Positions 34,881 to 46,010 of a stretch of DNA of 64,000 bases are shown here, piece after piece. Under the pieces are notes generated by a model. It ran no database searches. It had not been told where the DNA came from and saw only the letters and a program-made list of their open reading frames with translations. Source of the DNA: Artemisia argyi (taxonomy: Eukaryota > Streptophyta > Magnoliopsida > Asterales > Asteraceae); the NCBI GenBank assembly GCA_030686995.1, contig CM060703.1, forward strand, positions 119,084,861-119,148,860, written 5' to 3'. Numbering within the stretch: the stretch's first letter is position 1; the number at the start of each line of letters is the position of its first letter. Both the position numbers and the translations under genes were made by a program.

Positions 34881-36299
34881 TGTTAATACAAATATCGCCT
34901 AAAAACGTTATTTTTATTTTACGATCTTTGCTAAGTTTTGTTAATGACAAAGTATGAAGTTTAGCTATAAGTAAATCATCACTTTAAGTGTTTAAGTCTT
35001 GTTTAACTAAGGTTAACATTTCCTTTTAAACAAAACATTGTTTTTACTTCTTAAACTAAAATGAGTCTTGTCACATCATATTTATTTCTTAATATAGTAA
35101 GATCACATCACATTTAGGGCAAGTTTTGTCATTATGCATTTATGGACAGAAATGTGTTTGACTAACTTTGTTGTTGCTTGCAAGCTTTGTATTTGACTTG
35201 TTATTTAAGTGATGTGACATTGTTTGGTTGCTAGGAGTTATGAGACAAGACCTTGTTTGGTTTGAAGAGTTATTGCAAAAACCTACTGCAGACCCGGCGG
35301 TACCCTAGGGGTACACGGGCGGAACCCATCTGAGGGTTCCGCCAGACATGCAGAATAGTTTGCTATAAATACAAAACCATTTGTTTGTTTTGTGTAACCC
35401 TTCAGGACTTATTCTCACGTATTCTCTCAACTAACTCAGTAACCCTTGACTTGTGTGATTCTCTTATGTAGCAAGGAACTCCACAAGATCATTCAAGAAG
35501 TTGCAAGCTTCAACTCTAAAGTTGCAAGTCTTGATAGCTTGGTCATGTATAAGCTTTGGTAGTTTATACTTCATGTGTGTCATGTATGTAGAAGTTATGG
35601 GTTAGTATTTTAGGCCTCAAAATACGTAGTGTGTTGGGAGTTGTTGTACCCTAGTAAAAGAACTAACGGGAGTGGTTGTACCCTTGGTAAAGAACTCGAC
35701 ATCTAGCTTTGTGTCGGTAAAAGTGTAAGCAACGAATGGGAGTGGTTGTACCCTTGTAAAAGAACTCGACATCTAGCTTTGTGTCGGTAAAAGTATAAGC
35801 GACGTGTAAGGTTTTCTCCGCCGGTGAAAGGAGCTTGTTGATTAGTGTTTATAACTCTCGAGTTGGAAACTCGGGGCGTAGATGTAGGGCAAGGAAAAAG
35901 AGTCCTTGTAGTCGAACCACGATAAACTATCGTGTTGTGGTTTGATTGTTTCTTTCTCTATCTTTGCTTATTATATGTTGTTGTTTAGTTAGAATTGTTA
36001 ATCACATATAAAGCTTTTCAAAGAACCAAAACAAGTAAAGTTGTTCTTATATCTTTAAACATAAGTAAAGCTTTTCAAAGAACTAAACAAGCAAAGTTAG
36101 GATTATTAAAAGTAAAGCTTTTCAAAGTATGAAACAAGTTAAGTTAGAATTGTTATCCACATGAAAAGTCTTTTCAAAAAATCAAACATATTAAGTTGTG
36201 TTTATATCTTTAACCAAACGTCAAGTTCTCAAAGGTTATTTAAGCTAAAAAGGATTTAAAAAGCGGTAAACTATTCAACCCCCCTTCTAGTTTTTTACA
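34881..36299 (+). repeat. 5' LTR
   Basis: 1419 bp. Order: TGTTAATACAAATATCGCC, AT-rich U3, GC-rich hairpin (35318-35343), TATAAATAC (about 35364), a 70-bp tandem repeat beginning GGGAGTGGTTGTACCC (35668 and 35738), then three to four copies of a unit containing AAGCTTTTCAAAG, ending TTTTTTACA. Compared with the 3' LTR it lacks a few bases just after the hairpin. Confidence 0.92.
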
Positions 36300-36316
36300 A
36301 TTGGCATCAGGAGCTA
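36300..36316 (+). promoter_or_regulatory. primer-binding site
   Basis: ATTGGCATCAGGAGCTA directly after the LTR resembles TGGTATCAGAGC, the site complementary to initiator methionine tRNA used by Copia elements, with a few differences. Confidence 0.7.
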
Positions 36317-36367
36317 CGTTACCCAAGTTCCTTAAAATTAACTGTATTTTAAAACTTGGATCGATCC

Positions 36368-36843
36368 ATGGATTTTGAAAATCTCAAAGAAGGGCAACCT
36401 ATTCAAAACCAACCGCTATTTGAAAAAGAAAACTTACTTGAATGGAAAAGTAATTTTGAAAAATATGTGAAATCAATTGATCACGATCTTTGGCATATTA
36501 TTTCTTTTGGTAATTTCAAACCAAAGAAAACAAGTTTTTGAAAACCAAGATAACTATCTTAAACTTGATAAAAATACTAAAGCTAAAACAATGTTTTACA
36601 AAGCTTTAGTACCAAATATGAAAGAATGTATTTTTGTGAAAAGGCTAATGATGTTTGAAAAATATGGTAAACTTTCATCAAGGAATATGTCAAGTCAAAG
36701 ATGATCAATTTGATCTTACATATGAATTAGAAGTTTTAGAAAAACTAATTGATAGACACTTAGTAGAAGTTAATACATGTGCTACTAGTTTAAATGTTTT
36801 AAATGAAGGTACAAGTGAAGATGAGTACGTGTGTTTTTGTTGA
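36368..36843 (+). pseudogene. degenerate Copia-like gag
   Basis: ATG at 36368 gives MDFENLKEGQPIQNQPLFEK, then LLEWKSNFEKYVKS and DLWHIISFGNF, which fits the N-terminal Copia gag domain (YW...F...DLW). TGA at 36539-36541 interrupts it. Shifted frames continue with AKTMFYKALVPNMKE and HQGICQVKDDQFDL (family-like KxxYNAL and HQGNSQVKDxKIDLL). At least two frameshifts, so not translatable. Lower-quality remnants may extend to about 37330. Confidence 0.7.
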
Positions 36844-37339
36844 ACCTGCTTGCGTATCTTGGAATGTAATGGATGTTGACGAAGACAATGATCCGGTAGT
36901 TTATTGTCAACTTATTGATACAACAAGCAAGGTGTAAGTAAAGGTGATTACTCGTGTCAAGCTCGTAGTAGTCTTGCTTGCAATTCATGGAATAACTCGG
37001 ATGAAGATGAAGTCAATCATCCGGTTTGTGATTCTAAACTAGATAAAACATCAAGCAAGGTACACTTTGAAACCAAACTCTTTGCTTTGATTAATTTGTA
37101 CTAGAGTTTTCTAAAATAGAAAATGAGTCTAAACATTTGTGCAACATGGACCTAAAAGCTATCTTCAAGAATGAGTCTTCAAAATCTCTTAAGAATATCT
37201 TTGAAAAGGAAATCTTATTAGAAGATAAAATGTCTAAAATTAAGAGTAATGTTGAAATTAATCTAGAATGTATATTATGTCTAGATTACAAACATGAGAT
37301 TAAAATGCAAAATGAGAAAGGAAAAATTATTAGTTAAAT

Positions 37340-38673
37340 TTGATAAAAGCTCAAAATCTCTTGAAAGATTGTTGAAGTGTCAAAGGTTGTTTAAAGATAA
37401 AACCGGATTAGGATTTAACTCAAAAGCACCATTAACTGATAAAACAAAGCAAGTAAAATTTTGTCTAACCTAGAAGAGAGATTTAGAGATAATTCTATCT
37501 CTAATAGAAACTCATGATAAAAGAATTAAGATTATCATACTCTATGCTTTTATATGATTGTCTAACCTTCTTGGATACATGAGTTATTGAGTTTCAAAGC
37601 ATGTCATCAAACCAAGTTTTTACGCTTAATGTTTATCCGCTTGATAGCATCTCTATGCAATTTAAAAGGTACGCATTACTTAAACTTGACTTTGGTTATA
37701 TCTTGTCTCTAGCATTATGTGCTCAAATATGTGTTATTTGTAATACTCTAGAGTGTCTACCTGCTATTTGTAAATAACTAAGATTAGACTCTATGCAACA
37801 AGGAATTTAGTCTTTAGTACTAGTAGGAGATATAAGGTGTTTTGGTTATTTAACCATCAAGAGATAAACACGAAAAACTCTTGAGTATGTCTCACTCAAC
37901 TCTTGCTTACAAGTGAGCTAACTAAGAATTTCCTAAGTGTTAAAATGTCTAACACTTTTGTGATGCTTGCAAAACAAACCTTTGTTAAACAATTTTCTCA
38001 AACACCATACTTTGAGTCTTTAATTGTGTCTTTCTTCAATTACTCCTTTATGATAATCTCACATAAAACATACAAGGTAAAATAAATCACATTAGCATAT
38101 ATTAGGATGTGTGAAAGAAAATAAGTTTTCAACATCTAGGATTTACACATCAAATGTGACACATAGTCTAATGATGTTGTACCTCTTGGACTTTTTAAAA
38201 AATAAATAGAGTTCATAGTGTCTTAAGTAAGAAAACCTAAAGAGTCGAGGAGTCGTTGAATATGACATTGAACGAGTAATCTCCTCCTTCTATGATATCA
38301 TCTTTGGTAGATGATAACTTAGTCGAAAGTCCAATGATGGCAAGACAAGCATGGAGTAAAAGTACAAAACAACATCTTCTCACCTTGAGTTAAACATTAA
38401 ATCAAGTAAAATTGACATAAGTTATAAAACTTGATTTATAGGTCATTAGTTGTGTCTAAACAAATTCAACAAAAACAATTTTTGGAATTTAGAATAAAAC
38501 AAATAGTGAAACGAAGTTGATATTTCAAAGTAATCAAGTGAGTATAATGTCAATATTTGAAAGATCTCTTGATAATAAAAGCAAGCCACAAAAGCAAGGG
38601 ATTTTAACTTAAAGACATTCCTAGTTGCTCTCTTGTTCTCAATGGTTAAGTTATTGATGACATATCAAGAATA
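37340..38673. other. gene-free element interior
   Basis: AT-rich sequence between the gag remnant and the SINE. No protein of the pol set recognised in any frame. Confidence 0.5.
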
Positions 38674-38913
38674 AAAGTAAAAGTAACTCCCAATGCCGTC
38701 TTCCAGGGGTTATGGGTCCCAATACCGTCTTTCACGGTGTATGGGGGAGGTTGAGATGTAGACAACCATACCCCTACCTAAGGTAGAGAGGCTGCTTCCG
38801 GTTCTACCTAAGGTAGAAAAGGACCTCCGGCCTTTTGTAGGGAGTGAGGATCGAACCCTTGACCTCTTGGTTAAGAGGCAAGGGGTTTTCCAACTGATCT
38901 AACCCTACTTGTT
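38674..38913 (-). mobile_element. tRNA-derived SINE with target duplication
   Basis: On minus it begins near 38913 with an A-box-like TAGATCAGTTGG (38891-38902) and a B box GGTTCGATCC (about 38851-38860), the RNA polymerase III promoter. Then come repeated CTACCTTAGGTAG words and a T-rich tail. Flanks ATGACATATCAAGAATA and ATGACCTATCAAGAATG form a 17-bp direct repeat with two differences. A second copy is at 47390-47545. Confidence 0.85.
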
Positions 38914-40494
38914 ATGACCTATCAAGAATGAGATTAGTAAATCCGTAAGTAAAACTAAACGTAGAGAAATGTTTGGAAGACTACTTGTTCTCATAACATT
39001 TAGATTCAACATTATGTTTAGTTTTTGTCTATGTGCTCATGTTAACGAAGATCATTAAACAACTCGTTAGTTGAGCCTAGTTGGATACATCATAAGGTAC
39101 TACACAACTAGGATTATGGTCTCCCAAAAGAACGGGAATAGAAACCATAGTGTATGCCAAATGGAATTATGTCGGTAATAAGTTGATAAGAAAAGCACAA
39201 GTAGTACTTGCACTTTTATACTTACTTACCCAATGATTCTCCAAAACGCGTAAGATTCTCAAATTAGTATCAGATGGAGAAGCACATCAACAAGCTCCGC
39301 TTGAACATGCAAACTCGCATCAATAACGGAATTCATCTTATCAACATTGTTATACCTTCAACAAAGGAAGCATCGACTTCAGCAACAATTCAATCCATTA
39401 TGTTCTTAATTGAAATATTGTGATCCATCATCATCGTCTTGGTAAAAATGTTCATTGAGGAACATCTTAACTAAGAAAGTCTTATACGTTAACCATTCTA
39501 TCAACGTTTTCACAAAACCTCTTGAATGAGAAGCATTCAATCATCCCTAGGCTTAGTCAAGGACTCATAAGACCTAAAACCTTAGTTTTGAACATTAGGA
39601 TAAAACCACAAAAATCAAGACAATTCCTTTTGAGTTTTCCCTGCAGATCCCACGGCACCCTTAAACCATACGGGCGGAACCCACTTTTTGGTTCCGCCTG
39701 GTCCGCCAAAGCCACATAATGTTTTATTTAAGTTCAAAACCAAACACCTCTTTACTCACAACTCCAACTTACCATCAGCCCATAAGATTCACAAAATGAG
39801 CAAAACTTCAAGCATATTCCTCATAACCTTTCATCACTCGAACCTCAAACAACCAATGTGAAATGAGAAACCGAGTTATCCTTTGTCATATCAATATCGA
39901 GTCATCCACCACTTCCATGCCCTCAAAGAAACCAAGAGTTAAAATCATCTTCACCAATAACTCCACCTAGTCATCTTCACAAGAAGATTCCACAATATAA
40001 CCAAACAAGTGTGTCATCCCCACTATAACCTAACCTATTAAGATTAAACCACCTTTCATGATACATAAACCTATGTTCACCTTTGTGTCGCTCTTTGAAA
40101 CAAAGGGCAATTATCATATCAATACTCTCATTAACATATTTGTCTATGTCGTCAAAAGTCAAGTGAATTTCATTATGAAATGCGTCTCTTTCACTTTCTA
40201 GCAAGTAAAGAACACAAAGAAGATATCCAAGCTTTAAGTGTTGTCAAACAATCACCACCTCATTTCACATATCCACCCTCGGTCGTCACCCATACTTTAC
40301 CACCGTTCACCACATTGTTAAAACAAATGAAAAACGTCATTGAAACATCACTTGCATTACAAAACATTTTTAAGCATCAAAATGAGTCAAGTCAACCGCA
40401 CCTCCACATTGTTTTCATATAGGCACACACTAGAACATACACATTACAATAGTCATTTACTTAAATGTGAAATTTTGATTTTCTAGGAATCATC
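38914..40494. other. element interior upstream of the accessory ORF
   Basis: No supported coding region. A GC-rich hairpin (GGCGGAACC 39673-39681 / GGTTCCGCC 39690-39698) with LTR-promoter-like flanks lies about 800 bp before the ORF at 40495: upstream TGCAGATCC and CATACGGGCGG, downstream TTTTATTTAAGTTCAAAACC. Confidence 0.5.
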
Positions 40495-41538
40495 ATGCCT
40501 CTTCTAACTCACTACGACCACAAGGACACCATCAAGTACCTACCCAAACACCACAAAACCAAAGGTCTTACTCAAACTCAAATCGTTGTCTTCAAAGCCT
40601 GAGAAAAACAATATGTCCATAAGGGTAGAACCATTGATCCATCCTTATTAGAAGGTACAAACCTCTACACGGAATTTGCCACAATCAACTTTGAGTGTCT
40701 CTTAGAAATCGACGAGCCTATTTGTTCTAGGTTTATTTTAGAATTCTATGCATCCATCACCCTCTCCAAGGATGAGTATGGTCGCATGTCTATTAACTTT
40801 AGGGCTAGTAGTCATCAATACTCCTTCACCCTCGAGGAGTTTGCTCAAATCCTAGGTGTCCCAAACCATGGTACTTGCATCTACTCCGACTTGCACTCCC
40901 TCTCAACTCTTGACACACTCTTTGACCACATCTATTCCTATGATACCCCTCTTGTGTCCAAAGATGAACTTCGTGACCACCTCTTCATTAGGACCACCAA
41001 CACTAGAAGAACTAGAACAGAAAATGAGGTCATTAAGGACCCATATGATATGAAATTCAATGAACTCAAGCCCCAATTAAAGGAATGGGAAGAACTCCTT
41101 AGAACCAATGAAATTAGCACCATAGGAAACCGGGATCACATCAATGTTTGTCTTAGCTACATGCTCTATAGCATTTCCACCGGTCAACCTTTTAACTTAA
41201 CCTATTACCTCGCCAAAAGAATGGCCGACATACCTTTGGTAGGAACAACCGCTCTTCCTTATGGAATGCTTCTCACCCGCCTCTTTAGAACAATCTCACC
41301 CATTCCTCCAAACGATAATGGAATGTGCCTTGACTATTCTCTCATTCCTCACATCTTCGTTCCTCTAAGTGATAAACAAGTTTTCAAAGGTAAGGGCAAA
41401 CGTACTCGCTCACCTACACCATCATCATCATCATCTGACATGAGAAAGGATGATAAACTCCCTAACTCTAAGTTACCTCCTTTAGACTACCTTCTAGAAC
41501 TCCCCGTCATTAAAAATGTATCCGAAGAGTTCAAGTAA
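40495..41538 (+). pseudogene. accessory sense ORF of the LTR element, one stop
   Basis: One frame of about 347 codons from ATG 40495, broken only by TGA at 40600-40602. The uninterrupted part from ATG 40786 is 250 aa. Blocks: TIKYLPKHHKTKGLTQTQ, LLEIDEPICSRFILEFYASI, YSFTLEEFAQILGVPNHGTC, GNRDHINVCLSYMLYSI, YYLAKRMADIPLVG, ALPYGMLLTRLF. The style is that of the plant 'putative transposon protein' domain (PF20167-like, from memory) seen in retroelement interiors. The tail is Ser-rich and basic. No signal peptide or membrane segment. Function unknown. Confidence 0.65.
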
Positions 41539-44273
41539 ACCAAAGGAATTTTCAAGTGCTTTGGAAGGTACCTAAGCAAGCTCAATAAGAGGATAGACCG
41601 GTTATGAGACGATTAAGGAGTGTTTGGCTTAAGAATACTTTAGAATCGTCTTTGTGTTAAAACTACGTGAATTATGTGTTTTTCACTTTCATGGTTTATT
41701 ATGTTTGTTGGATTATGTTTGTATGAACTTTTATGCATAATGACAATGTTTAAGGTGTTTGTCATTTGTTTTTCTATGCTTATGGCAATTCTTACTAAGT
41801 ATAGTAAAATCCTCGACCTCAAGGTCAAAGTCCCATGATATGTATGTTTACATGTCTAATTTTTGCATTGCATAACCAGAAATACCTTATCTCTTTGATT
41901 TTAGGAGTTTTCGAAAATTTTGAAAATCGTCTCGCAAGTCAAAAACGCGGACTGCCTAATTTTTTTTCCCCTGGCGGATCTGGCGGTACCCAAAATTGGG
42001 GTCCGCCAGTGTATTTTCTGGGAATTCCAGAAATGGCCCAACGGACCAGGCGGTACCCTCAAATGGGTTCCGCCAGTGTCTTCTGAGGGTTCCGCAAGAC
42101 ACCTGCAGAAAATTCTTCCATTTTTCTTAAGTCCAAAACTTGTAATGTGTCAAAACCATTATCCTAAGTGAGAAACATCTTCCATTAACTCCAATAACCA
42201 TATTAGAACAACTCTCACTCACTAAAACAATTAGGAAGCCACTTCCCTCCAAAAATTCAAATTCAAACATAACTAACCCAAGGAACCCTTTTAAAGGATC
42301 CTTCAAACCATTGAAACATTTTCAACCAAATCACATCCCATGATCACAAAGCATTGAGTGCATACGTTGATCTTTCACTCTATCCTATTCCATTGAATTA
42401 ACATCAAATGATGTGACATGGTCATGAAAATCATTTGAAACCTCATTCTTTGAATGGTAGAACATCAAATCCAAACACCCATTTCAACACCTTTTCAACC
42501 TTATAAATTTGAATGTTTTGCAACAATTCAAATCACACCATAACCATCAAAATCCTTCTCAAAAACCACTAGGATTAGTGTCAAACCTTGTTGCTTCAAC
42601 AAAACCGTCAAGTCAAGCTCATCATCTTCAAGTGATGCTTCGCTTAACATTTCTTCATCTATCCAAGATTTTCTTAACCTCACTACCTCAATATCATCCT
42701 CAACACATTTCAATACCAATGTGATCACTATTCAAGATTTGCTTAATCTTGCTACTTCAACACTTACACCAATGGAACTTTTTCCATACACCACCAACAT
42801 CACCACATCCACTATTGGAAACTTTTGAAAACCTATCACCTAAACCATCAAGCCCTCCATCATTGTCACTCTTTGACACCATTGCCGAAACGGAAACCCA
42901 ACAACAACCAATATTTCAACCAAATGAGTCATTGGATGATGCACCTCATCCACCTTCATTGCTTGAGAGTTTAGCTTACCGTTATGCTAGACTCTAAATT
43001 TTTCCAAATGATCAAGGTCATACACACCTACAATCATTTGTGTTTCACCCCATTTACAAAAACCTTCATGGTAACCATTTACAAATAACCAAGCCTACAC
43101 CATTTTTTTCAAACAACCACCACAACAACAATAACTACCACTACCACAAGAACCTTTCCAACACTTTGAATCTCTATTTTCTTCGTATAAGAAAATAAAA
43201 GCATCTCAATGATCTTCCACCAAGACCAACAACAACCACCACCTTTCACAAATGAATAACCAAGGTCATTGCTTAACCAAAATGAGTCTTTCGACCACAA
43301 CCAACAACCACAACAAGAGTATCATCACCCAAAACCATTGTTGTTTCACCCTATCCAATAAAATGAGGTTTATCCTAAACCACATTGTGGAACGTCTCAA
43401 GTTTAGAGTCTCCAAAATGAAACAAAACCGTTTCTTTTGGAAAATGTTTCCCATTTAAACCAACAAACCAAAACCCGTGTCACCCTCTCAACCTTCAAAA
43501 TAAAGCCCGCTACAACCACAACCCACATTTTCTTCCTTAAACAACCTTAGCCTTGTTTTTGGAAAATGTTTCTCACAAAGGAAAATGATGATTTCCTTGT
43601 AGCTTTTTATGGTCGTAGCTTATTTGTAGCTTTTTCTTTATTTCTAGAGGTAGGATAGTGTAACCAAAATTTCTTGTCTTTGACTTTTTAAGAAGTCTAA
43701 ATTTTACATGAAATGAATTTCATTACACTACAAGGTTTTCTTTGTTTGTTGACCATTTAGGTATGATGTGTGAACTATACATTGTTATGGTACCATACAT
43801 AAATCTTGTACTTTAGAAACTAACCTCTCTTTTTGTAGGTTCATTATTCATGTTTTCCTTCCTTGATACTCCATTTAGGGGAGTAATATTCAAGGGGGAG
43901 CATGAGTGTTGTACTATTTCACTTCACAACTCTTAGTTGTGTTTAAACATGAAATACTTTCATGACTTATCTTGTGCAACAACTAACCTTTTCTTGTAGG
44001 TTCAAAATCCATGTCTCCTCTCTTGGCACTCCATTTAGGGGGAGTATCGTCCAAGGGGAGCAAGTGGTTACTTCCGCTTCGCTACTCTTCTTTTTGTTTC
44101 GACAAAAATGGGGAGAATTTAAATATAAACTTGTTTCAAAAAAAAAATTTTGTATACCACATCATCTTAGCAAAAACAAGTTTTTATACCTAACTTTATA
44201 AGACTTAATACTAAAACTAGTGACTTACTTATAAATAAAGTTTATGTTTTGTCATCAACAAAAAGGGGGAGAT
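41539..44273 (+). other. 3' interior of the LTR element
   Basis: Mostly untranslated. Two more GC-rich hairpins at 41982-42007 and 42049-42074. Pro/Ser/His-rich open fragments at about 42500-43450 look like a decayed continuation of the accessory ORF, ending EMRFILNHIVERLK-like at 43368-43405, as in 8505-8570. Purine tracts AAGGGGGAGCA, AAGGGGAGCA, TGGGGAGAA and AAAAAGGGGGAGA (last at about 44259) lead to the 3' LTR. Confidence 0.6.
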
Positions 44274-45700
44274 TGTTAATACAAATATCGCCTAAAAATG
44301 TTATTTATATTTTACGATGTTTGCCATGTTTTGTTAATGACAAAGTATGAAGTTTAGCTATAAGTAAATCATCACTTTAAGTGTTTAAGTCTTGTTTAAC
44401 TAAGGTTAACATTTCCTTTTAAACAAAACATTGTTTTTACTTCTTAAACTAAAATGAGTCTTGTCACATCATATTTATTTCTTAATATAGTAAGGTCACA
44501 TCACATTTAGGGCAAGTTTTGTCATTATGCATTTATGGAAAGAAATGTGTTTGACTAACTTTGTTGTTGCTTGCAAGCTTTGTATTTGACTTGTTATTTA
44601 AGTGATGTGACATTGTTTGGTTGCTAGGAGTTATGAGACAAGACCTTGTTTGGTTTGAAGAGTTATTGCAAAAACCTACTGCAGACCTAGCGGTACCCTG
44701 GGGGTACACGGGCGGAACCCATCTGAGGGTTCCGCCTGATCCGCTAGACATGCAGAATAGTTTGCTATAAATACAAAACCATTTGTTTGTTTTGTGTAAC
44801 CCTTCAGGACTTATTCTCACGTATTCTCTCAACTAACTCAGTAACCCTTGACTTGTGTGATTCTCTTATGTAGCAAGGAACTCCACAAGATCATTCAAGA
44901 AGTTGCAAGCTTCAACTCTAAAGTTGCAAGTCTTGATAGTTTGGTCATGTATAAGCTTTGGTAGTTTATACTTCATGTGTGTCATGTATGTAGAAGTTGT
45001 GGGTTAGTATTTTAGGCCTCAAAATACGTAGTGTGTTGAGAGTTGTTGTACCCTAGTAAAAGAACTAACATGAGTGGTTGTACCCTTGGTAAAGAACTCG
45101 ACATCTAGCTTTGTGTCGGTAAAAGTGTAAGCAACGAATAGGAGTGGTTGTACCCTTGTAAAAGAACTCGACATCTAGCTTTGTGTCGGTAAAAGTATAA
45201 GCGACGTGTAAGGTTTTCTCCGCCGGTGAAAGGAGCTTGTTGATTAGTGTTTATAACTCTCGAGTTGGAAACTCGGGGCGTGGATGTAGGGCAAGGAAAA
45301 AGAGTACTTGTAGCCGAACCACGATAAACTATCGTGTTGTGGTTTGATTGTTTCTTTCTCTATCTTTGCTTATTATATGTTGTTGTTTAGTTAAAATTGT
45401 TGATCACATATAAAGCTTTTCAAAGAACCAAAACAAGTAAAGTTGTTCTTATATCTTTAAACATAAGTAAAGCTTTTCAAAGAACTAAACAAGCAAAGTT
45501 AGGATCATTAAAAGTAAAGCTTTTCAAAGTATGAAACAAGTTAAGTTAGAATTGTTATCCACATGAAAAGTCTTTTCAAAGAATCAAACATATTAAGTTG
45601 TGTTTATATCTTTAACCAAACGTCAAGTTCTCAAAGGTTATTTAAGCTAAAAAGGATTTAAAAAGCGGTAAACTATTCAACCCCCTTCTAGTTTTCAACA
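44274..45700 (+). repeat. 3' LTR
   Basis: 1427 bp, nearly identical to 34881-36299. Hairpin at 44711-44736, TATAAATAC near 44766, same 70-bp tandem repeat. Ends TTTTCAACA. The few differences cluster in the first 70 bases and after the hairpin. Confidence 0.92.
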
Positions 45701-45729
45701 GATACTTATACACTTAAATCCTTATATTG

Positions 45730-46010
45730 AATGGTAGTACTAAATTCTGATGTGAGATGAGATGTAAGAGTGCTTTCAAGTTTTCATAGGAATTGAGTGT
45801 TAGTACCAAATAAGTAATAGTTTCTTTTTATTCGTTATAAGGTTTAAGTGTAAAACTTTGTTGTTGATAATTGGTAATAGCATTAATCTCTTGATCCCAT
45901 TAATGCGACGCATTTGTTCATTTGCTGTCATATTCCAACGAAGTAGAATTGTTTGACCAGGTATATTATGTAAGTCGGAGTAGTAATGTATAAAATACCA
46001 TTGCATGAAA
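45730..46010 (-). repeat. fourth PLATZ leader-like module (D), displaced
   Basis: On minus it shares blocks with modules A and C (GTCAAACAATTCTACTTCGT, TTGGAATATGA, GCATTAATGGGATCAAGAG, CACTTAAACCTTATAACGAA). It lies immediately right of the LTR element, 12 kb from PLATZ 2. No exon 1 recognised. Probably the remains of another duplicated PLATZ 5' region. Confidence 0.5.

Larger units (their letters stand above)
34881..45700 (+). mobile_element. complete-ended LTR retrotransposon without pol
   Basis: The two LTRs (34881-36299 and 44274-45700) are nearly identical and in the same orientation, both TG...CA. A primer-site-like ATTGGCATCAGGAGC follows the first, and AAAAAGGGGGAGAT precedes the second. 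Flanking five bases are AATAC and GATAC (4 of 5). The 8-kb interior holds a degenerate Copia-like gag (36368-36843), a SINE, an unrelated sense ORF (40495-41538) and untranslated 3' sequence. I find no protease, integrase, RT or RNase H, so it depends on other elements. High LTR similarity suggests recent insertion. Confidence 0.9.

Noticed and set aside
38851..38902. tRNA gene
   Set aside because: A and B boxes are present but no cloverleaf stems; it is the head of a SINE.
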